Below, one piece after another: positions 1 through 12,294 of a DNA stretch of 47,118 nt. The DNA is taken from assembly GCA_903864315.1 (NCBI GenBank), contig CAIPFK010000228.1, positions 1 through 47,118 of the forward strand. Direction: 5' to 3'. This DNA comes from an uncultured Burkholderiales bacterium (lineage in GTDB: Bacteria > Pseudomonadota > Gammaproteobacteria > Burkholderiales > Burkholderiaceae_C). Each line of letters starts with the position of its first letter. Position 1 is the stretch's first letter. Both the position numbers and the translations under genes were made by a program. The notes below the pieces were generated by a model. That model saw only the letters and a program-made list of their open reading frames with translations. It did no database searches and had not been told where the DNA came from.

Positions 1-72
1 AGTGCCGAGCGCCTTCAACTCAATGATCTCAATCAACAGTTGCACGTTTTAGAGCAAACCCTAAAGGGATAA
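1..72 (+). CDS. dnaA: 3' end of chromosomal replication initiator DnaA (partial)
   Basis: Frame 1 reads SAERLQLNDLNQQLHVLEQTLKG* immediately upstream of dnaN; resembles betaproteobacterial DnaA C-termini. Confidence 0.8.
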   Translation, partial: SAERLQLNDLNQQLHVLEQTLKG

Positions 73-287
73 AGTTGTGTATAAAAAAAGAATAACCACC
101 AAGTTATCAACAAGCCTGTGTCAGTTTGAAAAGTTGTTCATTATTTCCCGCCTTCAATTTCCTTTCGTTCCACTGTGTTAAACAATCCGCAAGCTATTGA
201 TTTATCGACGTATATGAGTCTTATGCACAGATTTCATCAATGCTTATCTACTACTACTAATTTAATTAAATACATTAAGAGGTTAAT
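73..287. other. oriC: Probable chromosomal replication origin (oriC) in the dnaA-dnaN intergenic region
   Basis: DnaA-box matches TGTGTATAA (76-84, reverse of TTATACACA), TTATCAACA (104-112) and TTATGCACA (221-229); CTACTACTACTA at 248-259 (lower strand 3'-GAT repeats, DnaA-trio-like) followed by AT-rich aatttaattaaatacatt. Confidence 0.75.
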
Positions 288-1394
288 GTGATCATCTTAA
301 AAGAAACTCAAGAAAAAGTTTTATCCGTTCTTTTGTCGGTGAGCGGAATTGTGGAAAAACGCCATACGATGCCCATTTTGTCCAATATATTGATTCACAA
401 ATCCGATAGAAATATTCAATTTGTGACCAGTGATTTGGAAATTCAAATTCAAACCACTTGTGCGATGAATGGAGATGATGGGGAGTTTTCAACCACCATT
501 GGTGCTCGAAAAATCATTGATGTGCTTCGTTCCATACCGGCTGAGCAAACAGTCACCCTTGAATCGAGTCAGAATCGTGTAATTTTAAAAGCTGGTAAAA
601 GCCGTTTTACTTTACAGACCATGGCTGCTGAAGATTTTCCAAAAGTCAAGGAAGCGAGCGCTTTTGGTGCAAGTTTTAAATTGCCTCAAAAAACATTTAA
701 GCAGTTGCTCAATCAAGTTTCATTTTCCATGGCTGTTCATGACATACGATATTATTTGAATGGCATTTTATTTGTTGCAGAAGATCAAGATGTACGAATT
801 GTTGCAACCGATGGGCATCGACTTGCCTATGCAAGTGCAACACTTGATCATGCAGTCTCTAAGCAAGAAGTCATATTGCCTCGAAAAACAGTTCTTGAAC
901 TCTCTCGACTTTTGAGCGACCAAGGTGGAGATATTGAGATCAGTTTTGCTAGCAACCAGGCTCGCTTTAACTTCAACGAGATGGAATTTGTAACGAAACT
1001 CGTCGAAGGTAAATTTCCTGATTACAACCGAGTTATTCCTAAAAAGCAAAACAATACCGTATTGATCAATCGATTGAAGTTGTTGGCGTGTTTACAAAGA
1101 ACCGCTATTTTGACGAGTGATAAATTCAAAGGCGTGAGGATTAATATTGAACCCAATGTCTTGAAAGTTTCTTCCAGCAATGCAGAACAAGAAGAAGCCA
1201 TGGATGAGATTGACATCGAATACAGTGGCCAAAATATTGAAATTGGTTTCAATGTGACTTATTTGATTGATGTTTTATTGAACATGACCCAAGAGAATAT
1301 CTCTTTTGATTTGCCAGATTCCACCAGCTCAGCACTGATTACGATCCCAGAAAATTCTTCCTTTAAGTACGTTGTGATGCCAATGAGAATTTAA
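288..1394 (+). CDS. dnaN: DNA polymerase III subunit beta (sliding clamp)
   Basis: 368 aa; MIILKETQEKVLSVLLSVSGIVEKRHTMPILSNILI and C-terminal YVVMPMRI; GTG start. Confidence 0.97.
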   Translation: MIILKETQEKVLSVLLSVSGIVEKRHTMPILSNILIHKSDRNIQFVTSDLEIQIQTTCAMNGDDGEFSTTIGARKIIDVLRSIPAEQTVTLESSQNRVILKAGKSRFTLQTMAAEDFPKVKEASAFGASFKLPQKTFKQLLNQVSFSMAVHDIRYYLNGILFVAEDQDVRIVATDGHRLAYASATLDHAVSKQEVILPRKTVLELSRLLSDQGGDIEISFASNQARFNFNEMEFVTKLVEGKFPDYNRVIPKKQNNTVLINRLKLLACLQRTAILTSDKFKGVRINIEPNVLKVSSSNAEQEEAMDEIDIEYSGQNIEIGFNVTYLIDVLLNMTQENISFDLPDSTSSALITIPENSSFKYVVMPMRI

Positions 1395-3998
<2,604 letters not shown>

Positions 3999-4066
3999 AT
4001 TTGTTTTTTTGAGACTTTCAACGGTTTCTTTTAATAGCACCAATGTTTTTCACCCGAAAAACGTAT

Positions 4067-4915
4067 TCAAAAAAGACCTTGTTGAAAATCTCTAACCGCT
4101 TGCATCAGCTCTTGTTGAGTGTTCATGACGAAAGGGCCATATTGAGCGATGGGTTCATGCAATGGTTGGCCTGCGATCACAATGGCTCTTGCTTTTGAAT
4201 TTGAACTCAAACACAATTGATCGCCATCGTTATTCAGGATGGCCATTTCTCCTTGAGCAATGGTTTCTATTGAACTATCCTCAACAAGGGTTAAGCTGCC
4301 TTCATAAACATAGATAAAAGCATTCAAGTGTTGGGGTATTTTCAATTCAAAGTTGTTGACCCTTGCGGTTGGAAAATGAAGGTCTAAATAAATTGGGGTC
4401 GTTGAAGGTCGTTGAACGGCACCATCTGTGTCCATAAACTCACCTGCAATTACTTTGACGGTCACATCCTCCTTCGTGATCACTTGAGGAATGCTGTGGA
4501 CCTCAAACTCTTGATATGCTGGTGAGCACATTTTTTGGTGGGAGGGTAAATTGAGCCACAACTGAAACCCCTCCATTCGTCCATTTTCTTGTTCCGGCAT
4601 TTCGCTATGGATCACACCTTTACCAGCCGTCATCCATTGCACCCCACCAGAACACAACAGTCCTTCGTGTCCTGCGTTGTCTTTGTGTCGCATGCGTCCT
4701 TCAAGCATGTAGGTGATTGTTTCAAAGCCACGGTGAGGATGATCAGGAAAACCTCCCATGTAGTCTTTAGATTCGTCTGAGCCAAAGGCATCCAGCATTA
4801 AAAATGGATCGAGTCTCTTTTGTAAATCATGGGTAAGAACTCGTGTGAGTTTGACCCCATCGCCATCGGACGTTTTTTGTCCTTGGACCCTTCGTTCTAG
4901 TGTTCTAAAGGTCAT
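4067..4915 (-). CDS. Pirin family protein (bicupin)
   Basis: GFPDHPHRGFETITYMLEGRMRHKDNAGHEGLL...GGVQWMTAGKGVIHSEMP; overlaps the 3' end of the KAS gene by 11 bp. Confidence 0.92.
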   Translation of the reverse strand: MTFRTLERRVQGQKTSDGDGVKLTRVLTHDLQKRLDPFLMLDAFGSDESKDYMGGFPDHPHRGFETITYMLEGRMRHKDNAGHEGLLCSGGVQWMTAGKGVIHSEMPEQENGRMEGFQLWLNLPSHQKMCSPAYQEFEVHSIPQVITKEDVTVKVIAGEFMDTDGAVQRPSTTPIYLDLHFPTARVNNFELKIPQHLNAFIYVYEGSLTLVEDSSIETIAQGEMAILNNDGDQLCLSSNSKARAIVIAGQPLHEPIAQYGPFVMNTQQELMQAVRDFQQGLF

Positions 4916-6152
4916 GATCTTTTGAGATGATTAAACACGCGTTGGTGCCTCCAAACGCAAAGGAGTTGCTCATGGCATGTGAGAAATTGGGTATGGTGAT
5001 GTTTTTCTCGTTTATCACCTTCAACAATAAGTCAGGATCAATGTCTGCATTGACTGAATTTGCCGGTATCTTGTTCAAGGTCAATGCACGAATGCAAGCG
5101 ATCATTTCTACTGCACCACTCGCACCAAGTAAATGGCCGTGAAGTCCTTTGGTAGAACCCACCCAGGGCATGGTTTCCCCAAATACGTTGAAGATGGCGT
5201 TGGCTTCGCTGGCATCTCCCAATTGTGTACCCGTCCCATGCGCATTGATGTAACCGATATCTCGTGGTTCTAGTCCCGCATTTTTCAAAGCCAGCTTCAT
5301 GACCCTGGCCTGTGATACGGGATTGGGGTTGGTGATGTGGTGGCCATCGCTATTGTTGGCATAACCAGAAAGAAAGAGATTTGTTTTGCTTGATAAACCC
5401 AAGTGTTGTGATGCGTCTGGGCGCATGATCACCAAGGCCGCAGCGCCTTCTCCCATTGCAAAGCCACTGCGCCCAATAGAAAATGGAGTCATGCAACCCA
5501 TGTGTTGATTCTTGACAGGAACCATGACACGCAGTGCATTCCAAGCGGCCAGCAAACCAGGTGTTAGCATGGATTCGCTTCCCCCCACAATTGCCACATC
5601 GATGTCACCGCTTAGAATCGCTTTCATCCCCTCACCGATCGCGATGCCTGAAGAGGCACATGCATTGGCATAAGTGATGCAAGCGCCTTGAGCTTTGAGT
5701 TTGAGTGCAATCTCAGAAGCAGGCGTGCTTGGCATGCTGGAGATGACACTCGTTGGCCGGATGCGTTTGTTCTCGTTATAGATGGTACGGGTTGTTTCAT
5801 CAAAGCTTGACGCGCCAGCCATGCCACTCCCCCAAAACACTCCTAAGCGCTCACAGTCAATTTTTGAGATGTCCATTCCACTGTGCTGCAAAGCTTTTTC
5901 AACACTTGTTAAGGCCAGTGCAGTCGCTCGATCCGCAAATAGTTTTGAAGGCGTCAGGTAGTTTTGTGTTTGCAAGGCACAACGGGCCAATACGACAGAA
6001 AATGGATCTTGCCCCGTCAGGCGGATGTTTTCAATTTCTAGGGCAGAATGATGATCAAATAAAGAATTATCAAAATCCGCCAGGTCATTTCCTATGGGGG
6101 AGATGACTCCATAGCCTGCGATTTCAACTTGGCGAGCCGATTTCATGCTCAA
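4905..6152 (-). CDS. Beta-ketoacyl-ACP synthase family protein (FabF-like)
   Basis: Active-site-like NACASSG, NAHGTGTQLGD and STKGLHGHLLGASG (Cys-His-His all present). Confidence 0.92.
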   Translation of the reverse strand: MSMKSARQVEIAGYGVISPIGNDLADFDNSLFDHHSALEIENIRLTGQDPFSVVLARCALQTQNYLTPSKLFADRATALALTSVEKALQHSGMDISKIDCERLGVFWGSGMAGASSFDETTRTIYNENKRIRPTSVISSMPSTPASEIALKLKAQGACITYANACASSGIAIGEGMKAILSGDIDVAIVGGSESMLTPGLLAAWNALRVMVPVKNQHMGCMTPFSIGRSGFAMGEGAAALVIMRPDASQHLGLSSKTNLFLSGYANNSDGHHITNPNPVSQARVMKLALKNAGLEPRDIGYINAHGTGTQLGDASEANAIFNVFGETMPWVGSTKGLHGHLLGASGAVEMIACIRALTLNKIPANSVNADIDPDLLLKVINEKNITIPNFSHAMSNSFAFGGTNACLIISKDHDL

Positions 6153-6418
6153 TGTGCAGAGGCAGAGTTTTCTTGGATCTCATCGATAACATTGCACAAA
6201 TTGATCAGCGTAATGCCCACTTGGCGAGGATCGAGTTTTTCTTCTGGGATTCTCAACCCAAAGGAGTCTTCAACCGCAAACACAAACTCCATCAATGTTA
6301 GAGAATCAAGCCCCAAATCACTCAAGGGCGTTTCGTGTTTGAGCATAGTCACTGGCGTGTGAAATTTCTGTTCCAAGATATTGGATATGGTCGTAAAAGT
6401 TTCTTTGGACATGCGCAA
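6149..6418 (-). CDS. Acyl carrier protein
   Basis: 89 aa; LSDLGLDSLTLMEFVFAVEDSFGLRIPEEKL with phosphopantetheine Ser in DSL; overlaps start of KAS by 4 bp. Confidence 0.93.
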   Translation of the reverse strand: MRMSKETFTTISNILEQKFHTPVTMLKHETPLSDLGLDSLTLMEFVFAVEDSFGLRIPEEKLDPRQVGITLINLCNVIDEIQENSASAH

Positions 6419-6640
6419 ACGTATTTATTGTTAACGTATTGTAATTTGTTTCTTTTGTTGCACCCTTTTATTTTTGAAAGACATTAAGAAGGCGCGTTTC
6501 AGGGTTCGACGTTAAAATCTTGACTGGTTCGCAAATCAGGTTCCATCAACACCGTTGATCAACAGCAGCCATAATTTCATATTGTGAAAACGCGTTTGAC
6601 TTTATCAATGTCAATCAAGCATTAACCTTTAGAGTAGACA

Positions 6641-8605
6641 ATGCAATACCCGAAACATTTTGATGTGATCGTTGTTGGTGGGGGTCATGCGGGGACCGAG
6701 GCCGCCTTGGCTTCAGCGCGCATGGGCTGTATTACATTGCTGCTCACGCACAATATCGAGACCTTGGGCCAAATGAGTTGCAATCCCTCAATTGGCGGCA
6801 TTGGCAAAGGTCATTTGGTCAAAGAGGTTGATGCGCTGGGTGGTGCCATGGCGTTGGCCACGGATGAGAGTGCGATTCAGTTTCGTATTCTCAATAGCTC
6901 CAAAGGACCCGCGGTCAGGGCGACCAGGGCCCAAGCGGATCGCATCTTATACAAAGCCGCTATTCGCCGAATGTTGGAAAACCAAGAGAACCTGTTTCTT
7001 TTTCAACAATCCGTGGATGACTTGTTGGTTCAGGGGGAGCGTGTGACGGGGTGTGTCACGCAATCGGGTATCCGTTTCATGGCGACTTGCGTGGTTCTCA
7101 CAGCGGGCACTTTTTTGGATGGAAAGATACACGTCGGCTTGTCCAATTATTCTGCTGGGCGAGCAGGTGACCCGCCGGCCGTTTCTTTGAGTGCTCGCCT
7201 CAAAGAGCTCAAGTTGCCACAACATCGACTCAAAACTGGAACTCCCCCACGGATCGATGGTCGAACCATCAACTACGCCTTGTGCACTGAGCAGCCAGGT
7301 GATGGGATGCCCGGCGGCGCAGGCTCACACGTTCCTGTGTTCAGTTTCATGGGCGCCAATATTGCCCACCCACAGCAAATCTCTTGTTGGATCACACACA
7401 CCAACTTGAAAACCCACGACATCATTCGTTCTGGCTTTGATCGAAGCCCCATGTTCACGGGAAAAATAGAAGGCGTTGGTCCCCGATATTGTCCAAGCGT
7501 CGAAGACAAAATCAATCGTTTTGCCGACAAGGATAGTCATCAAATTTTCCTAGAACCAGAAGGCCTGACCACCCATGAGGTTTATCCCAACGGCATCAGC
7601 ACGAGCTTGCCGTTTGATATTCAGTATGACTTGGTGCGCTCGATGAAGGGGCTGGAAAACGCGCACATTCTTCGTCCAGGCTACGCCATTGAATACGACT
7701 ATTTTGATCCACGTGAACTCAAAACAACCTTTGAGACTCGCTCGATTGAGGGACTTTTCTTTGCGGGACAAATCAACGGAACCACTGGCTATGAGGAAGC
7801 GGCGGCGCAGGGACTTTATGCTGGGGTCAATGCGGCGTTGAAAGCCAAAGAGCAAGAGTCATGGACCCCAAGGCGTGACCAAGCCTATTTGGGTGTTTTG
7901 ATCGATGACTTGATCACCAAGGGAGTCACCGAGCCGTATCGGATGTTTACGTCTAGAGCCGAGTTCAGGCTCCAACTCCGGGAAGACAATGCAGATGCAC
8001 GACTGACAGAAAAAGCCCATCATCTCGGGCTCATTGATGAGGCGAGATGGGTGGCTTTTCAAGAAAAGCAAGAAGCGGTTTCACGTGAAACACAACGATT
8101 GAAGTCATTGTGGGTCAACCCCAAAAACATCGATCAAGGCCGAGCAACGGCAGTTTTAGGGCATGAAATTGAGCGCGAATACAATCTTGCCGATCTCATG
8201 AGGAGACCTGGGGTTGGATACCATGACGTGCTTTCTCTGGATGCGACTCGATTCGAATCCGATGCCTTGGCGCATTTGTCCTCTAGCGTCCAAGCCGAAG
8301 TCATCGAACAAATCGACATCGCCGCCAAGTATTCTGGTTATATCGATCGACAAAAGGAAGAAGTCAAAAGAGCAGAGCATTACGAGCGCTTGGTTTTGCC
8401 CAACAACTTTGACTATATGGGGATTGAAGCATTGAGTTACGAGGTGAGACAAAAGCTGCAGCGGCATCAACCCCAAACACTGGGCTTGGCGTCGCGAATT
8501 TCAGGCGTCACCCCTGCGGCCATATCGCTTTTGTTAATCCATTTGAAAAAACAACGCCTCAAGATGCCCGAAGATCCAGAGAGTCTTCATGCGGTGAATC
8601 CCTGA
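6641..8605 (+). CDS. mnmG: tRNA uridine-5-carboxymethylaminomethyl(34) synthesis enzyme MnmG (GidA)
   Basis: [22 protein letters not shown]...[24 protein letters not shown]. Confidence 0.98.
   Translation: MQYPKHFDVIVVGGGHAGTEAALASARMGCITLLLTHNIETLGQMSCNPSIGGIGKGHLVKEVDALGGAMALATDESAIQFRILNSSKGPAVRATRAQADRILYKAAIRRMLENQENLFLFQQSVDDLLVQGERVTGCVTQSGIRFMATCVVLTAGTFLDGKIHVGLSNYSAGRAGDPPAVSLSARLKELKLPQHRLKTGTPPRIDGRTINYALCTEQPGDGMPGGAGSHVPVFSFMGANIAHPQQISCWITHTNLKTHDIIRSGFDRSPMFTGKIEGVGPRYCPSVEDKINRFADKDSHQIFLEPEGLTTHEVYPNGISTSLPFDIQYDLVRSMKGLENAHILRPGYAIEYDYFDPRELKTTFETRSIEGLFFAGQINGTTGYEEAAAQGLYAGVNAALKAKEQESWTPRRDQAYLGVLIDDLITKGVTEPYRMFTSRAEFRLQLREDNADARLTEKAHHLGLIDEARWVAFQEKQEAVSRETQRLKSLWVNPKNIDQGRATAVLGHEIEREYNLADLMRRPGVGYHDVLSLDATRFESDALAHLSSSVQAEVIEQIDIAAKYSGYIDRQKEEVKRAEHYERLVLPNNFDYMGIEALSYEVRQKLQRHQPQTLGLASRISGVTPAAISLLLIHLKKQRLKMPEDPESLHAVNP
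8077..8092. promoter_or_regulatory. parS: parS-like site inside mnmG
   Basis: GGTTTCACGTGAAACA vs consensus TGTTTCACGTGAAACA (15/16). Confidence 0.8.
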
Positions 8606-8746
8606 ATGTCTGGCAGCTGAACCCCAGCGTCTACCCTGTCCGACGTGTCTGTCGCTGCACCCAAACACGGCAAGTGGCCGCTTTTTGTTTTGTTGTTTAA
8701 GCGACCCGTGCTGATTTGAGTTCGTTTTTCCTTCAATAACCCTTCC

Positions 8747-9391
8747 ATGAACATTCATTCATTGCCAACCCAAGAGCTGTCGTTGGGCTTGCTTGCTTTG
8801 GGGCTACCGGCAGAGCACCACAACCTTGAGCGGTTAATGGGTTATTTGGCGCTTCTTCAAAAGTGGAATAAAACCTATAACCTCACCGCAATCAGAGACC
8901 CTGATTTGATGTTGACCCATCATCTTTTGGATTCATTGTCGATCGTCAACCCGTTGCTTCAGACTTGTCCGGATGTTGTGTCGGTCTTGGATGTGGGCTC
9001 GGGTGCCGGCCTTCCTGGTGTTGTGCTGGCGGTGATGTGCCCGCACTTGATGGTCACGTGCGTGGATGCCGTTGGGAAAAAGGTGGCTTTTGTGAACCAA
9101 GTGGCGCTTTCTCTGCGGCTTTCAAATTTGAAGGCGGTTCACTCCAGGGTGGAGTCGATGTCGGGAACGTTTGATTTGATCACGTCACGCGCCTTTTCTA
9201 GCTTGGAGGATTTTGTGCGCTGCTCCATGCCGTTGTCTCATGAGCAGACGAAGTGGTTGGCAATGAAAGCGCAAGTCTGCGATGAAGAACTGAAGTCGGT
9301 GGCCGGGTTGACGCAAGTGTTTCACGTGGAACCATTGAGTGTTCCAGGCATGGATGCCAAACGCTGCATTGTTTGGATGCGTAATTTATGA
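8747..9391 (+). CDS. rsmG: 16S rRNA (guanine527-N7)-methyltransferase RsmG (GidB)
   Basis: LLQKWNKTYNLTAIRDPDLMLTHHLLDSL...VLDVGSGAGLPGVVLAV. Confidence 0.97.
   Translation: MNIHSLPTQELSLGLLALGLPAEHHNLERLMGYLALLQKWNKTYNLTAIRDPDLMLTHHLLDSLSIVNPLLQTCPDVVSVLDVGSGAGLPGVVLAVMCPHLMVTCVDAVGKKVAFVNQVALSLRLSNLKAVHSRVESMSGTFDLITSRAFSSLEDFVRCSMPLSHEQTKWLAMKAQVCDEELKSVAGLTQVFHVEPLSVPGMDAKRCIVWMRNL
9318..9333. promoter_or_regulatory. parS: parS-like site near 3' end of rsmG
   Basis: TGTTTCACGTGGAACC (14/16 to parS consensus). Confidence 0.6.
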
Positions 9392-9430
9392 GTGTCTCGA
9401 GTCTTGGTGGGGGTAACGTTGAGTGGGTGT

Positions 9431-9446
9431 TGTTTCACGTGAAACT
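9431..9446. promoter_or_regulatory. parS: parS site in rsmG-parA intergenic region
   Basis: TGTTTCACGTGAAACT (15/16). Confidence 0.87.
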
Positions 9447-9671
9447 TGAGGTTCAATGTTGGCTGTGTTGAACTAATGCGGTTAAACTCTACCTCCCTGT
9501 GGTGCGCCCTGCAGTCTTGACCGTTGGGTGGCGGCTTTGATGGTTGGTGCCACGTCAACTGTGGGTGGATCAATCTGGTTGGGATTGGCCGGCAAAACGT
9601 GGAGTCGGTCTGAGGCCAGCCATGTTGCGAGCACCTGGGCCTGCGTATTGAGGTTTTAACAGAGAGTAAAA

Positions 9672-10469
9672 ATGGCTCACATATTTTGTGTTGCGAATCA
9701 AAAAGGTGGAGTGGGTAAAACCACGACCACCGTCAATTTGTGTGCGGGTTTGGCTGGCTTGGGTCAACGTGTCTTGTTGGTGGACTTGGACCCTCAGGGG
9801 AATGCCACCATGGGTTCGGGCGTGGACAAAAGAAAAATGGAGCTGAGTGTTTATGAAGTTTTGCTCGAATCTGTGGAGGTGGGTTTGGCAAAAACACGCA
9901 GCTTTTGGGGTGACAGTGGCCAATATCAAAAACATCCAACCTATGATGTCTTGGGTGCATCAAGGGAGCTTGCCGGTGCGGAGTTGGAGTTGGTCAACAT
10001 GCCCAGGCGAGAGAAGCGACTCAAGGAGGCCTTGTCCGCAGTAGAAAAAGACTACGACTTTATTTTGATCGATTGCCCCCCCTCTTTGTCGTTGTTGACT
10101 TTGAATGGCTTGTGCAGTGCCAACGGGGTGATTGTGCCAATGCAGTGTGAGTATTTTGCACTCGAAGGTCTCACCGACTTGGTCAACACCATCAAACAAG
10201 TCCACGCCAATTTGAACAAAGAGCTCAAGATCATTGGTTTGCTTCGTGTCATGTTTGATCCTCGGGTCAGTCTTCAAGTTCAGGTGAGTGATCAGTTGAA
10301 AGCGCATTTTTCTGACAAGGTTTTCAATGCCGTGATCCCAAGAAATGTTCGTTTGGCGGAGGCGCCCAGTTTTGGTTTACCCGGCGTGGTTTATGATCCC
10401 GCTGCCAAGGGTAGTGTGGCATTCATTGGTTTTGCGCAAGAGATGATCGACCGCATCAAGAAGTTGTGA
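9672..10469 (+). CDS. parA: Chromosome partitioning ATPase ParA (Soj)
   Basis: FCVANQKGGVGKTTTTVNLCAGL, LLVDLDPQGNATMG, ILIDCPPSLSLLTLNGL. Confidence 0.97.
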   Translation: MAHIFCVANQKGGVGKTTTTVNLCAGLAGLGQRVLLVDLDPQGNATMGSGVDKRKMELSVYEVLLESVEVGLAKTRSFWGDSGQYQKHPTYDVLGASRELAGAELELVNMPRREKRLKEALSAVEKDYDFILIDCPPSLSLLTLNGLCSANGVIVPMQCEYFALEGLTDLVNTIKQVHANLNKELKIIGLLRVMFDPRVSLQVQVSDQLKAHFSDKVFNAVIPRNVRLAEAPSFGLPGVVYDPAAKGSVAFIGFAQEMIDRIKKL

Positions 10470-10585
10470 TCGAAAAATAACACAAAAGACCTAATAAAAC
10501 ATCATTGCATAGAAATCGATACAGCGCTTGGTGTTGGGCACCAAGGCGTCGCTCAAAATAACAATCGAAATCAATCAAGAAAAAA

Positions 10586-11518
10586 ATGGCTACGAAAAAA
10601 TCAAATCGCCTGGGCCGCGGGCTCGAATCTCTATTGGGACCCACGGCTCCAAGTGCATCGGTTGAGGGCAACGCGGCAGCGAACGATCTCCCCAATCAAC
10701 TTCTCCTGACTCAATTGGTTCCAGGCATGTATCAGCCTCGAACGAGAATGGATGAAGGTGCGTTGTATGAGTTGGCAGAAAGCATCAAAGCACAAGGGGT
10801 CATGCAACCTATTTTGGTGAGACCGTTGCATGAAGGGGAACACGCTGGCAAGTATGAAATCATTGCCGGCGAGAGAAGATTCAGGGCCAGTGGCTTGGCC
10901 GGATTGCAATGTGTGCCGGTGTTGGTTCGTGATGTTGCCAATGAAGCCGCCGCGGCCATGGCCTTGATTGAAAATATTCAGCGCGAAGACTTAAACCCCT
11001 TGGAAGAGGCCCATGGTTTACAGCGCTTGGTCAAGGAGTTTGGTCTCACGCATGAAGAGGCGGCACAAGCCGTTGGTCGCTCAAGAAGTGCCGCCTCCAA
11101 CTTGTTGCGCTTATTGAACTTGGCCGAACCTGTGCAAGCGCTCTTGATGGCGGGTGACTTGGACATGGGACACGCCAGGGCTTTGCTCAGTTTGGACCGT
11201 GTGACCCAGGTGAGCACTGCACATCAAATTGCCAGCAAAAAGCTATCCGTGCGCGAAGCAGAAAAACTGGTTAAAAAAATTGGCGCTGAGTTTGAATTGG
11301 TGGCCACCAAGCCCAAGAAAGAAAAGTCCCGAGACCTCAAACGTGTCGAGGAGGAGTTGTCAGATTTGCTCACGGCCCAGGTGGATATTCGCATCAAAAA
11401 ACGCGTGAAACGTTTTGGCAAGATGGAAGAAATGGGCGAGTTGGTCATTCAATTTGGCTCCATCGAGGAGATCACCACCTTGATACAACAACTCAAAGGT
11501 GGCAAAGGCCAAGAGTAG
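10586..11518 (+). CDS. parB: Chromosome partitioning protein ParB (Spo0J)
   Basis: RLGRGLESLLG, GERRFRASGLAG, ALIENIQREDLNPLEEA. Confidence 0.97.
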   Translation: MATKKSNRLGRGLESLLGPTAPSASVEGNAAANDLPNQLLLTQLVPGMYQPRTRMDEGALYELAESIKAQGVMQPILVRPLHEGEHAGKYEIIAGERRFRASGLAGLQCVPVLVRDVANEAAAAMALIENIQREDLNPLEEAHGLQRLVKEFGLTHEEAAQAVGRSRSAASNLLRLLNLAEPVQALLMAGDLDMGHARALLSLDRVTQVSTAHQIASKKLSVREAEKLVKKIGAEFELVATKPKKEKSRDLKRVEEELSDLLTAQVDIRIKKRVKRFGKMEEMGELVIQFGSIEEITTLIQQLKGGKGQE

Positions 11519-11540
11519 CGCGAGCGCAACCCGTTTGGGA

Positions 11541-11972
11541 TCAACTGGGAGACTTATCGCGCAAAATGGCGACGGTCAAACGAGAAACACAGGTGAGTTT
11601 GCCGGCGTCGTCTTTGAGGTCAATGGCCCACACATGGGTTGAGCCTCCCACGTGCAAGGGATAGGTGAGCCCGGTGACATAACCCGTCTTCACCGACGCG
11701 ATATGGTTGGCGTTGATGTCCAAACCCACGCAATGAAACCCCACGGCGCTTGCATGGTAAGCCGCGCAAGAGCCTAGCGTTTCCGCCAAAACCACATTCA
11801 CACCGCCATGAATCACACCAAAGGGCTGGCGAGTGCGGTGATCAACAGGCAAACGCGCCGAGATGGTTTTTTCGCCGATCTCTAAAAACTCAATGCCCAA
11901 GTGCTCTGCAGCAGTGCCTTTGTTCATGTGAGTGAGTTCACTCAATGAAAAGGGTTTTTTCCAAAAGCTCAT
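11541..11972 (-). CDS. PaaI-family hotdog-fold thioesterase
   Basis: NKGTAAEHLGIEFLEIGEKTISARLPVDHRTRQPFGVIHGGVNVVLAETLGS. Confidence 0.9.
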   Translation of the reverse strand: MSFWKKPFSLSELTHMNKGTAAEHLGIEFLEIGEKTISARLPVDHRTRQPFGVIHGGVNVVLAETLGSCAAYHASAVGFHCVGLDINANHIASVKTGYVTGLTYPLHVGGSTHVWAIDLKDDAGKLTCVSRLTVAILRDKSPS

Positions 11973-12080
11973 GGCTCAAAGCTCCATACAAATTCTGGGG
12001 TGTTGTTGTTCAAACGTGGATGACGGCCAACTCAAGAAGGCCAACCGTTGCACGCAGCAAGACTTGGATTGGCCAGCAGT

Positions 12081-12230
12081 TCACTGGCCGATTTTTTTAA
12101 TTTTACCCTTGGGGATGATCGAGGTCACCACCGTGGTTCGAATGGGCTCAGTGGTCAAGGCCTTGGGTGCCGATTGATCTTTTTTGGGTTTCTTTTGCTC
12201 TTTGTTGGTTTTTTGTTGTCCTTTGGCCAT
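12081..12230 (-). CDS. Small Lys-rich basic protein (49 aa)
   Basis: MAKGQQKTNKEQKKPKKDQSAPKALTTEPIRTTVVTSIIPKGKIKKIGQ; internal ATG of the 76-aa ORF preceded by GGAGAAGGTC. Confidence 0.6.
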   Translation of the reverse strand: MAKGQQKTNKEQKKPKKDQSAPKALTTEPIRTTVVTSIIPKGKIKKIGQ

Positions 12231-12294
12231 GACCTTCTCCTGATGTGATGGAGAATTCAGTGTACTCCTTATCTGTAAACATTGGGCCACAGAC

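Noticed and set aside
4045-4062. GTTTTTCacccGAAAAAC as a gyrB terminator
   Set aside because: Stem is A/T-rich and not followed by a clear T-run; too weak to call.
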